10,078 nt of DNA from JAVBKB01 sp031554275. Its GTDB lineage: Bacteria > Bacillota > Bacilli > JARBTR01. How positions within the stretch are numbered: the first letter of the stretch is position 1; each line of letters begins with the position of its first letter. Positions 1 to 6,025 of this stretch are shown here, in pieces. Made by a program: the position numbers and the translations under genes. Under the pieces are notes generated by a model. The model saw nothing but the letters and a program-made list of their open reading frames with translations. It did no database searches and had not been told where the DNA came from. The stretch lies in contig JAVBKB010000228.1 of assembly GCA_031554275.1 (NCBI GenBank), forward strand, positions 1 to 10,078. Reading direction: 5' to 3'.

Positions 1-27
1 AAGATTTAAAGAAGGACTTGATGCAAA

Positions 28-1074
28 ATGATAACAGAGAAAGAAAAACAAAGTTACTATAAGGCGTTTGTAGAGAAAGATAAGGGATTTGAGGGTACCT
101 TCTATGTTGGCGTCAAAACAACAGGTGTATTTTGCCATTCTACTTGTCCTGCAAAGAAGCCCAAGTATGAAAACTGCGAGTTCTATAACAATTCGAAAAC
201 AGCAGTACTCTCTGGTTACAGACCTTGCAAACGCTGTAATCCATTATCAAATCCAGCTATTATTTCGCCCATTGTCAAACTGCTAATTGATGAGATTGAG
301 AAGAATCCAGAGAAAAAATGGACCAACCAAGATTTTGAAAGCTTGTCCATTTCTGCAGCTACGGCAAGACGGCAATTCACACAAAAATTCGGAATGACTT
401 TTGTCGAATATGCACGTTCTCGACGTCTCGGTATCGCTTTGAAAAGCATTAAGAAGGGTGCCAAAACGATTGATGCACAACTTGACGCGGGGTTTGAATC
501 CGATAGCGGTTTTCGGGATGCTTTCAGAAGAACACTAGGATCACCACTATCAAAAAAGAAGCCAGTAGAAACACTATATTCATGTTGGATTGACACCAAA
601 ATCGGCTCAATGCTAGCAATCTCTGATGAAGAAAAGCTTCATCTTCTGGAGTTTGTTGACCGCCGTGGTTTGGAGAAGGAAATAGAAACTCTTCGGTACA
701 AATGGAATGCTGTCATTATCCCAGGAAATGCGAAACCCCTAACAATGATTCGACATGAACTGGATGTCTATTTTGAAAATCCACAAATGACTTTCAATAC
801 ACCTATTGCAATCCACGGTTCAGATTTCACCAAGAGTGTTTGGAATGCTCTTCTGGAAATTAAAACAGGAAATTCTTTATCCTACTCAGAACTTGCTGAA
901 ATCGTTGGTCGCCCAAGTGCAATTCGTGCTGTCGCAAATGCAAATGGTCGAAACCAATTGGCCATCATAATACCTTGTCATCGAGTCATTGGGAAAAACG
1001 GCGCGCTCGTTGGCTATAGTGGGGGATCGGAACGAAAGAAGTGGCTGCTCCGACATGAAGGTGTTGAAATATAA
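28..1074 (+). CDS. ada: Ada: bifunctional alkylation-response regulator and methylated-DNA-cysteine methyltransferase
   Basis: Repairs alkylated DNA by irreversible methyl transfer to its own cysteines and, once methylated at the N-terminus, activates adaptive-response genes. The 348 residues match E. coli Ada in length (about 354) and order. The N-terminal zinc/phosphotriester domain carries Cys36, Cys40, Cys67 and Cys70 (FCHSTC and CKRC); Cys36 is the expected methyl acceptor. An AraC-type helix-turn-helix region spans about 85-175. The C-terminal alkyltransferase domain carries the PCHR motif with active-site Cys317, followed by GYSGG near 329-333. Many Bacilli split these functions into adaA and adaB, so the single fused protein is notable. 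The ATG at 28 is preceded by GAAGGA at 11-16, a slightly long spacing; the ATG at 21 is out of frame and soon stops. No alkA-type glycosylase gene follows; the next gene is 150 bp away and unrelated. Family and roles are well supported. Confidence 0.96.
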   Translation: MITEKEKQSYYKAFVEKDKGFEGTFYVGVKTTGVFCHSTCPAKKPKYENCEFYNNSKTAVLSGYRPCKRCNPLSNPAIISPIVKLLIDEIEKNPEKKWTNQDFESLSISAATARRQFTQKFGMTFVEYARSRRLGIALKSIKKGAKTIDAQLDAGFESDSGFRDAFRRTLGSPLSKKKPVETLYSCWIDTKIGSMLAISDEEKLHLLEFVDRRGLEKEIETLRYKWNAVIIPGNAKPLTMIRHELDVYFENPQMTFNTPIAIHGSDFTKSVWNALLEIKTGNSLSYSELAEIVGRPSAIRAVANANGRNQLAIIIPCHRVIGKNGALVGYSGGSERKKWLLRHEGVEI

Positions 1075-1195
1075 AGATTCCGGCGAATACTTCTAGCGGA
1101 AGCAGTTGCGACAATTAAATTTGGGATTGAAATGACGGTTTGCATTATGAACGAGTGAATTATCTGTTTTAAAATTTAAAATTTATGTAATATTA

Positions 1196-1213
1196 TGCAA
1201 TTATGATAATGCA
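1196..1213. promoter_or_regulatory. Quasi-palindrome in the AT-rich leader of the ATP-grasp gene
   Basis: TGCA, one extra A, TTAT, a central G, ATAA and TGCA form an imperfect inverted repeat whose right end touches the ribosome binding site (AGGGGG, 1213-1218) of the gene starting at 1226. The surrounding 1165-1210 region is very AT-rich and probably contains the promoter, but I could not choose a convincing -35/-10 pair. It could be an operator or chance in AT-rich DNA. The symmetry is seen; the function is inferred. Confidence 0.25.
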
Positions 1214-1225
1214 GGGGGAATATTG

Positions 1226-2266
1226 ATGAAAAAACATGTAGTTTTCTTCGAAGCAGAAGGTGGTTCTGATAAAGGGCCTGATGGGTATCGTAGAGATACA
1301 ATGCCAATGGTAAACTCTTTGAAGAAGAGAGGTTGGGATGCTGAAGTTATTTTTTATTCTGATGCGGAAAACACGGAGATTTACCAGCATGTTCTTAAGA
1401 ACGCTGATGCCTATGTAAGCCGAATTAATCCTGGTAATTTGAAAGATGAAAGTACTTATTTTGAAATGTTACGTAAATTATGCGCAAATGGGGTCGTAGG
1501 GATGCCTCACCCAGACGCAATGATAGGATATGGCGCGAAGGATGCGCTAGTTAAATTGCGTCATACACCTTTTGTCCCTGAGGATACATTTGCCTATTAC
1601 ACGATTGAAGAATTCTACAAGGAATTTCCGGCTTCAATCATAAAGAATGAGCGTGTATTGAAGCAGAATCGCGGTTCAACCGGCGAAGGGATTTGGCGAG
1701 TTCGCCTGTTAACTGATATTGGCGCTGCAATTGTAGCGCCATTGGATGCAAAGCTTCACTGTGTTGAAGCGAAAGATAATCATGTAGAAGAGCACACTGT
1801 TGAAAGTTTCATGAAGATGTGCGAAAAGTACATTGTTGGCGCAAATGGTTTGATAGTTGATATGCCTTTCTTACCTCGCATTATTGAGGGCGAGATCAGA
1901 CTATTGATGCTCTACAAAACACCTGTGAATGTGGTTCACAAGAAACCTACTGAGGGGGCTGATGCCTTTTCAGCAACTTTGTTCTCTGGCGCCCAATATC
2001 GTTATGAAAAACCAGAGGATTGGAAGGAACTTGTGGATGGATTCTTGGAGGCACTTCCGGAAATCACCGATAAGCTAGGTGGTTACGACCTACCACTGAT
2101 TTGGTCGGCAGACTTTATTCTAGACAAAGATGAAAACGGCAAGGACAGCTACGTCCTTGGTGAAATGAACTGTTCATGTGTTGGATTTACTTCCGAGCTT
2201 ACACTTAGTGAAAACATTGCTGATGAAATCATCAGTATCGTGACGGGGAAATATGATTTAGTTTAA
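1226..2266 (+). CDS. Cj0069-like protein with ATP-grasp features
   Basis: A 346-residue soluble protein with no signal peptide or membrane segment. The ATG at 1226 is preferred over the TTG at 1223 because AGGGGG (1213-1218) sits at good spacing. It resembles proteins annotated as Cj0069 family (DUF6815), whose substrate I do not know. Three segments look like ATP-grasp ligase landmarks: LKQNRGSTGEGIW at about 145-157, with Lys146 as a likely nucleotide-contacting lysine; EGEIRLLMLYKTPVNVVHKKP-type strands at about 221-241, as in glutathione-synthetase-like enzymes; and LGEMNCSCVGF at about 311-321, where Glu313 and Asn315 would bind metal. Asp297 may contribute a further metal ligand. This suggests an ATP-dependent carboxylate-amine or carboxylate-thiol ligase, but that is inference from motifs. 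The gene stands alone, with 150 bp upstream and a terminator downstream. Confidence 0.85.
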   Translation: MKKHVVFFEAEGGSDKGPDGYRRDTMPMVNSLKKRGWDAEVIFYSDAENTEIYQHVLKNADAYVSRINPGNLKDESTYFEMLRKLCANGVVGMPHPDAMIGYGAKDALVKLRHTPFVPEDTFAYYTIEEFYKEFPASIIKNERVLKQNRGSTGEGIWRVRLLTDIGAAIVAPLDAKLHCVEAKDNHVEEHTVESFMKMCEKYIVGANGLIVDMPFLPRIIEGEIRLLMLYKTPVNVVHKKPTEGADAFSATLFSGAQYRYEKPEDWKELVDGFLEALPEITDKLGGYDLPLIWSADFILDKDENGKDSYVLGEMNCSCVGFTSELTLSENIADEIISIVTGKYDLV

Positions 2267-2276
2267 AAGTCACCTG

Positions 2277-2336
2277 ATACCGCGAAATATTATCCTAATT
2301 GTCGATAGAAATGCATCTTAATACCGCGAAATATTA
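2277..2336. repeat. Two copies of a 16-bp direct repeat
   Basis: ATACCGCGAAATATTA occurs exactly at 2277-2292 and again at 2321-2336, a period of 44 bp, in the convergent intergenic region after the ATP-grasp gene. The second copy is flanked so that TAATA (2319-2323) and TATTA (2332-2336) form a small inverted repeat around CCGCGAAA; the first copy lacks the matching left flank. It could be a protein-binding iteron-like pair, a small dispersed repeat or a local duplication. No function can be read from the window alone. Confidence 0.7.
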
Positions 2337-2362
2337 GTTCGACCTAGGACTAGAACAAATTT

Positions 2363-2407
2363 AAATAGTGGGCAAGAACTTCCGTCGAAGTTTTGTCCAC
2401 TTATTTT
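2363..2407. terminator. Bidirectional hairpin terminator between convergent genes
   Basis: The left arm 2367-2382 pairs with the right arm 2387-2401 around a CGTC loop: about 15 pairs with one G-U wobble and one bulged base. On the + strand the stem is followed by TTATTTTAG; on the minus strand by ATTTAAATTTG. It lies 20 nt beyond the deacetylase stop (minus) and about 100 nt beyond the ATP-grasp stop (plus), where a shared terminator is expected. The T-tracts are modest, so efficiency in each direction is uncertain. Confidence 0.7.
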
Positions 2408-2421
2408 AGTATGTTTCTTGA

Positions 2422-3147
2422 TCATTTTCTCATTTTAAAGAAGTACTCATGGGTGTTGTAGGTAATTGGTTTGAAAACATAGCCCATTTCCCGATACTTC
2501 TTAATAATAAGGGGTAATGCTTTGCAAGTGTTTTTGTTATTGCTATTACAATGGGCAAGAATTATTTGGTCACCATCATTTCTTAATGTAGTTGCCTTTT
2601 TGACCAGCGAACTTACACTTGCATATGCATGATTTCCATCCTCTAAGCTAATTGTCCAATCGAAAACCTTGTAATGCGAGTGGTGAATTTTCTCCAGAAA
2701 ATCCCGATCCAAATTCCCAGCACTCCCACCAGGAAACCGAATGATTTTCGAGTCAATCCCAATCGTATTGAAAATCTCTTGCTCAACTTGCTTCATTTCG
2801 TTTATAAAATCCAAGTCGTTTCGATAGATTTTCCGGAAATTATGACTATAGCTATGTAGCCCAATGCTGTGCCCCCCATGATAAATCTCCAATAACACTT
2901 CAGGAAACTGCTCAATTTGTTTCCCCACAACAAAAAAAGTTGCCTGCACATTATTTTCTTTAAGAATTTGTAATAATTCCTTATTTATTTTCCCAGTTGG
3001 ACCGTCATCAAATGTTAAATAAACGGTTTTTGGATGCGAAGCTTCTTTTCCCGAAGTGACACCCTCAGGCATCGTTTGCGCTGTAGCAAACGCTCTAAAA
3101 GGTGACAATATCAGGCAGAGAATGAGTATTACAAACTTTGTTTTCAT
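2422..3147 (-). CDS. Secreted polysaccharide deacetylase (NodB homology domain)
   Basis: A metal-dependent carbohydrate esterase of family 4 type, expected to remove N-acetyl groups from peptidoglycan or another envelope glycan outside the membrane. The first 24 or so residues (MKTKF, then a hydrophobic run to about 21, then ATAQT) are a signal peptide. The NodB motifs are in order: TFDDGP at 45-50 with catalytic/metal Asp47 and Asp48; HSYSH at 98-102 with metal ligands His98 and His102; RFPGGS at 137-142; DW at 163-164; and ILAHC at 196-200 with His199. The usual LHD-type final motif reads AHC here, and Cys200 and Cys208 may form a disulfide. At 241 residues it is a minimal single-domain enzyme. 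The start is ATG at 3147 with a weak GTGAG site that lies inside a small hairpin. It is a monocistronic gene convergent with the ATP-grasp gene. PdaA/PdaB-like subtype and substrate cannot be decided. Confidence 0.93.
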   Translation of the reverse strand: MKTKFVILILCLILSPFRAFATAQTMPEGVTSGKEASHPKTVYLTFDDGPTGKINKELLQILKENNVQATFFVVGKQIEQFPEVLLEIYHGGHSIGLHSYSHNFRKIYRNDLDFINEMKQVEQEIFNTIGIDSKIIRFPGGSAGNLDRDFLEKIHHSHYKVFDWTISLEDGNHAYASVSSLVKKATTLRNDGDQIILAHCNSNNKNTCKALPLIIKKYREMGYVFKPITYNTHEYFFKMRK

Positions 3148-3155
3148 ACAAATCG

Positions 3156-3175
3156 CTCACTTTGTTAGTAGTGAG
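3156..3175 (-). promoter_or_regulatory. Small hairpin covering the deacetylase ribosome binding site
   Basis: CTCACT (3156-3161) and AGTGAG (3170-3175) are perfect inverted complements separated by 8 nt. In the minus-strand transcript the GTGAG arm is the only ribosome-binding-site candidate for the gene starting at 3147, so the hairpin could lower translation. Six pairs is weak and the function is inferred. Confidence 0.3.
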
Positions 3176-3383
3176 ATTTAGTATGAACATTAATTGCATT
3201 TTTATGAAATGATCTTACAACATTTTAATTTGCCGCTCCATTATTGCTCTTTATTCACGCAACAAGTCAAATAATCCCGTTTCTATCACGATAAATAATC
3301 ATCGCATAGAGCTCAAACAATACTCATCAATATAGAGCGAGCACAATGCCTCCTTCAATCTGAAATTTCTACCAAAAATTATT
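3176..3383. other. AT-rich intergenic DNA without visible genes
   Basis: This stretch upstream of the deacetylase presumably holds its promoter on the minus strand, but no convincing -35/-10 pair stands out. I see no convincing open frame, repeat or strong hairpin in it. Together with the next 357 bp it forms a 593-bp gene-poor gap. Confidence 0.4.
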
Positions 3384-3608
3384 TTAAAATAAAATGAAAC
3401 ATTTTGTCGAAAAATGACTCTTAATATAAGACTGATATTTGTTTGGAATGTATCTTGCAACAAGTTCTTCCTTGTTTGTCATTCCATCAGCACCCAGATT
3501 TTTTGAATCTGTATCAGTTTCAAGTTCTTCTTTATTTGTTAAACGGTAATGGCGACGCCTCTTATTTACAAGAAGCGTCGCCATTTTCCAAGAGACTAAC
3601 TTATTCAA
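3384..3608 (-). pseudogene. Possible small ORF or gene remnant with a TNKEEL repeat
   Basis: I do not recognise this product. The open frame begins at a TTG (3608) or an in-frame ATG (3584) without a good ribosome binding site. It contains TNKEEL twice, 20 residues apart, encoded by 3521-3540 and 3461-3480. The two DNA copies differ at 3 of 20 positions, all at third codon positions in this frame; in TNKEEL itself the changes are synonymous (AAT/AAC and AAA/AAG). That hints at past or present coding constraint. Against it, the product is short, ends in a hydrophobic FILF tail, and its first part is the arm of a long hairpin (3548-3585). It may be a fragment of a larger lost gene. Confidence 0.25.
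3548..3585 (-). terminator. Long hairpin, candidate terminator of the racemase/papain-like operon
   Basis: AATGGCGACGC... at 3548-3563 pairs with 3570-3585 over 16 positions around a 6-nt loop. The only imperfect position (3559/3574) is a C/A mismatch in + strand RNA but a G-U wobble in minus-strand RNA, favouring function in leftward transcription. It lies about 155 nt after the stop at 3741. The 3' tract on that strand (ACCGTTTAAC) is poor in U, so termination may be weak, or the hairpin may instead process or stabilise the mRNA 3' end. Confidence 0.45.
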
Positions 3609-3733
3609 CTGTGCCTGGAATAGAAACTCTCGATAAAATTTTCAAAGACGAGGAATAATTTACGAAGGATAGCGGGACTATCCCAGGAAATTATGACAAA
3701 GTATTTGGGAAACCTAGCGAGTTTTTAATAACC
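3587..3733 (+). pseudogene. Possible decayed coding fragment
   Basis: In one + frame, the segment reads PGIETLDKIFKDEE, one stop (TAA at 3656-3658), then FTKDSGTIPGNYDKVFGKPSEF and a further stop near 3732. The composition looks protein-like on both sides of the internal stop, which suggests a broken gene end. I cannot assign a family, and chance remains likely. Confidence 0.15.
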
Positions 3734-3740
3734 ATTAGGA

Positions 3741-4850
3741 TTAGGTAATCCTGTTAATCAAAACACAGGCGAACGGTATTTTTGCTGATCTTTCTTTTCC
3801 GAAAGCTTCATCAAGGCTCAAAACAGTTAGTTCAGAAGCATGCATATTATGTAGCACATATCTGTTATTTTTCCACTGGATTGCAATTGTGTGCATTCTT
3901 GCTTGCGACATTAAATCGCCATTCCACTGAAATGTAATCGTTGCACATTCTGCTTGTTGAACTGCTTTTTCCAATTCAGGTATAGTCATTACACCACGAA
4001 AATAACTTGTTTGAAATGATGTTTGTGAATTGAAGTAATATGCAACTGATTTTGGGTAGGTGCCCAACACTCCATTTAGCGCCATTTTATGGTTGCATTC
4101 CAACCAATAGATAATGGTAGCTAATTGAATGGGTGACTGGTTCAAAATCACTAATGCATTGTGAATGGCAATCCAACCGCAACCATTATAATCCCCTTGA
4201 AGTTGCTTCCTTCCAAAAGCACCATAAAGCAAACATTCTGTGAACCGCTGCTTCTCAATAAATCCAGTCGAGGTCGTGATTTGCTGGTCGCACCAAGCTT
4301 TCTCATTCAGCTTATAACGATCAGATGCTGTTTCAAATTTTGTTCGATTACGACCTAGATTGCAGATTACAAATGATATCCCATAGGTCAAATAATTCAC
4401 GAAACGATTGAATGCTTGAAATATAAGATCGCGTGGTGTCGTCAACTTTTGAGGTCTGTGAGAATGGTCTGCCTGCTCAATCACAACCACAACAGCAAAT
4501 CCAAGCAGGTATGCCCACACATCTTGAATCTCAAAGCTTCTTTCAAACCAGCCAAATTGAGTTATTAGCATCTGAACCAAGAAACTTAGAACGAGTGCAC
4601 TCACCCAAATAATAAATCTTCGAAAGGGATATAGCAGTATTTTCGTTACCAGAAATATTGTGATGACCAGTAAAGTGAGCATTAGGAAACGCTCACCACC
4701 ACCAAACATTTTCAATACAATTACCCAGAAAATGCTGAGCCCAAGCCACCCAGCAAGCCAAAGCCTGCCACGGTTATGTTTCATCATAATTAGCGAATCC
4801 GAGACAGTTTGACTGCTTTTCGGTTTTTCTTCATTTTGTAAATATTGCAT
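3741..4850 (-). CDS. Membrane protein with papain-like (C39-like) cysteine peptidase domain
   Basis: I do not recognise a named family. The N-terminal part (about 30-125) holds four hydrophobic helices at roughly 30-49, 54-76, 79-99 and 110-125, with a possible fifth at 145-165. The C-terminal part is predicted soluble and resembles a papain-fold enzyme: GDYNGCGWIAIHNAL places Cys224 at the start of a helix, Gln218 sits exactly six residues before it as the papain oxyanion-hole Gln does, His320 follows in ARMHTIAIQW, and Asn335 in YVLHNMH could be the third catalytic residue. This fits a peptidase, transglutaminase or bacteriocin-leader-type C39 relative; substrate and sidedness are unknown. 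The start is ATG at 4850, sharing its A with the TGA of the upstream racemase gene (TGATG), with GGGGGA about 9 nt upstream; TTG at 4853 is an alternative. The coupling implies coordinated dosage with the racemase. Confidence 0.85.
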   Translation of the reverse strand: MQYLQNEEKPKSSQTVSDSLIMMKHNRGRLWLAGWLGLSIFWVIVLKMFGGGERFLMLTLLVITIFLVTKILLYPFRRFIIWVSALVLSFLVQMLITQFGWFERSFEIQDVWAYLLGFAVVVVIEQADHSHRPQKLTTPRDLIFQAFNRFVNYLTYGISFVICNLGRNRTKFETASDRYKLNEKAWCDQQITTSTGFIEKQRFTECLLYGAFGRKQLQGDYNGCGWIAIHNALVILNQSPIQLATIIYWLECNHKMALNGVLGTYPKSVAYYFNSQTSFQTSYFRGVMTIPELEKAVQQAECATITFQWNGDLMSQARMHTIAIQWKNNRYVLHNMHASELTVLSLDEAFGKERSAKIPFACVLINRIT

Positions 4851-5923
4851 CAAACCGAATCCCCCAAATAGCGCTTCTCTACATATTCCGAAGTCATTGC
4901 CATCAAGGTCGCAACGTAGTCTAGCTTAAACGCAAACGTATCACCAATTTGATAGTTCTTAGAAGATTTTGAGATGTCTATTATCGTATGATCGGACGAC
5001 GCACCAAGGATTTCAATACCTGAGTCTAGTGGAATCATACCATCCACTTTCACATCCTGCTTTCCGATCGCAATGATCGCCCTTCTAATCGTGCCTTTAT
5101 CCTGAAATTCAGGTACATTGCCAAAAGCATCAAAACCAATTGTTCCAATTGGAATGGATGGTTTTTCTTTCAACTCAATGATCTCCGCTTTCAGTATAAA
5201 AACCTCATCGCTCGTCTCTTCAATCCGATCACCAAAAGCTGACTCAACACCACGAATAATTGCCTCGCCAATCCGCAATTGATTGATTCCAGCAGGGATC
5301 TTCCCGTTCTCCACTAAGTAATAGGATGAAGAATTCCCCCCAGATACAATTTCTAACGTCATATCAAGATTCGCTTCAATTTTCTTTTTCAAAGCTACTA
5401 GCTTACCCAAATTGGTCTCATCTGGAATCACTGCGCCATAGCAGGTCAAATTTGTGCCAATGCCCGCCAATCGCAATCCAGCCATCTGGTGAACCTCAAT
5501 TGCTGCTGCCAGCACATCGTCCTCCCAGAAACCCTCTCGCAAGTCTCCTAAATCTACCATCAAGATCACTTTATGAATCTTGTTCTGCCGAATCGCTTCC
5601 TTACTCAACTGCTGCAATACCTCAAGCTCGGAGTTTTGACTATAATCAGCATATTCAATGACCTCTGCCACTTCTGATAGTGCAGGGATCCGTAGCAATG
5701 TTTTTGGACAATTCAATTCCTGCAGTTTCACAATATTTTTCATCCGCGAATCTGCAATCATTGTGACGCCACCAGACAATACAGCTTCAGCAATGATGGG
5801 ATCTCCACAAAATACCTTAGATACAGCAATCACTGAGATTCCCCGCTCTGCACATTTGCGGACAATTGTCTCTGTGTTTTTTTTGAGAAGAGGCAAATTC
5901 ACCTCAATGCACGGATAACTCAT
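4850..5923 (-). CDS. Alanine/ornithine racemase family PLP enzyme
   Basis: A fold-type III PLP enzyme, 357 residues, resembling the ornithine racemase (Orr) and related alanine/ornithine/lysine racemases, which interconvert L- and D-amino acids in the cytoplasm. The PLP-binding lysine is Lys36 in IAVSKVFCGD. The phosphate-binding segment is likely SGGNSSS at 194-200. RIGEAIIRG at 217-225 matches the conserved barrel strand of the family. The C-terminal beta domain includes LGASSDHTIID at 306-316, where alanine-racemase-like enzymes have active-site contributions from the partner subunit. Family membership is clear, but the amino acid used cannot be read from sequence. The start ATG at 5923 has GGAG at 5925-5928. 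A weak -10 (TATACA, 5942-5947) lies upstream without a good -35, so transcription may also come from leuS, 102 bp away. Its stop overlaps the start of the papain-like membrane protein gene. Confidence 0.9.
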   Translation of the reverse strand: MSYPCIEVNLPLLKKNTETIVRKCAERGISVIAVSKVFCGDPIIAEAVLSGGVTMIADSRMKNIVKLQELNCPKTLLRIPALSEVAEVIEYADYSQNSELEVLQQLSKEAIRQNKIHKVILMVDLGDLREGFWEDDVLAAAIEVHQMAGLRLAGIGTNLTCYGAVIPDETNLGKLVALKKKIEANLDMTLEIVSGGNSSSYYLVENGKIPAGINQLRIGEAIIRGVESAFGDRIEETSDEVFILKAEIIELKEKPSIPIGTIGFDAFGNVPEFQDKGTIRRAIIAIGKQDVKVDGMIPLDSGIEILGASSDHTIIDISKSSKNYQIGDTFAFKLDYVATLMAMTSEYVEKRYLGDSV

Positions 5924-6025
5924 GACTCCAACCCCATTTATTGTATAATTTCAACTTTGCTTTCGAGAAAAAATAATCTGATTGATGTTGGCTATTCCAT
6001 GCCTTGTACCAATTTTTGCACGCTA

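Noticed and set aside
216..599. 127-codon minus-strand frame inside ada
   Set aside because: It is antisense to the zinc and AraC domains of Ada, and no start signal is evident.
1080..1105. TTCCG...CGGAA inverted repeat after ada, considered as a terminator
   Set aside because: Only five pairs with a 14-nt loop and no T-run follow, so it is not supported as a terminator.
3443..3658. 71-codon + strand frame in the gap before the papain-like gene
   Set aside because: Its first half is antisense to the TNKEEL frame and includes the long hairpin, with no ribosome binding site; only its last part is kept, as a low-confidence possible remnant.
3738..3751. GGATTA-GG-TAATCC palindrome at the 3' end of the papain-like gene
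   Set aside because: It overlaps the stop codon, has six pairs and a two-base loop that cannot form a normal RNA hairpin, and has no partner copy.
5326..5918. Long + strand open frames opposite the racemase gene
   Set aside because: They lie antisense to a clear PLP enzyme with intact motifs, lack ribosome binding sites and have no recognisable product; they are shadows of the real gene.
5924..6025. Possible terminator between leuS and the racemase gene
   Set aside because: Only three- or four-base arms (such as GGC/GCC and TTGG/CCAA) were found; no stable stem precedes the short T-run on the minus strand.
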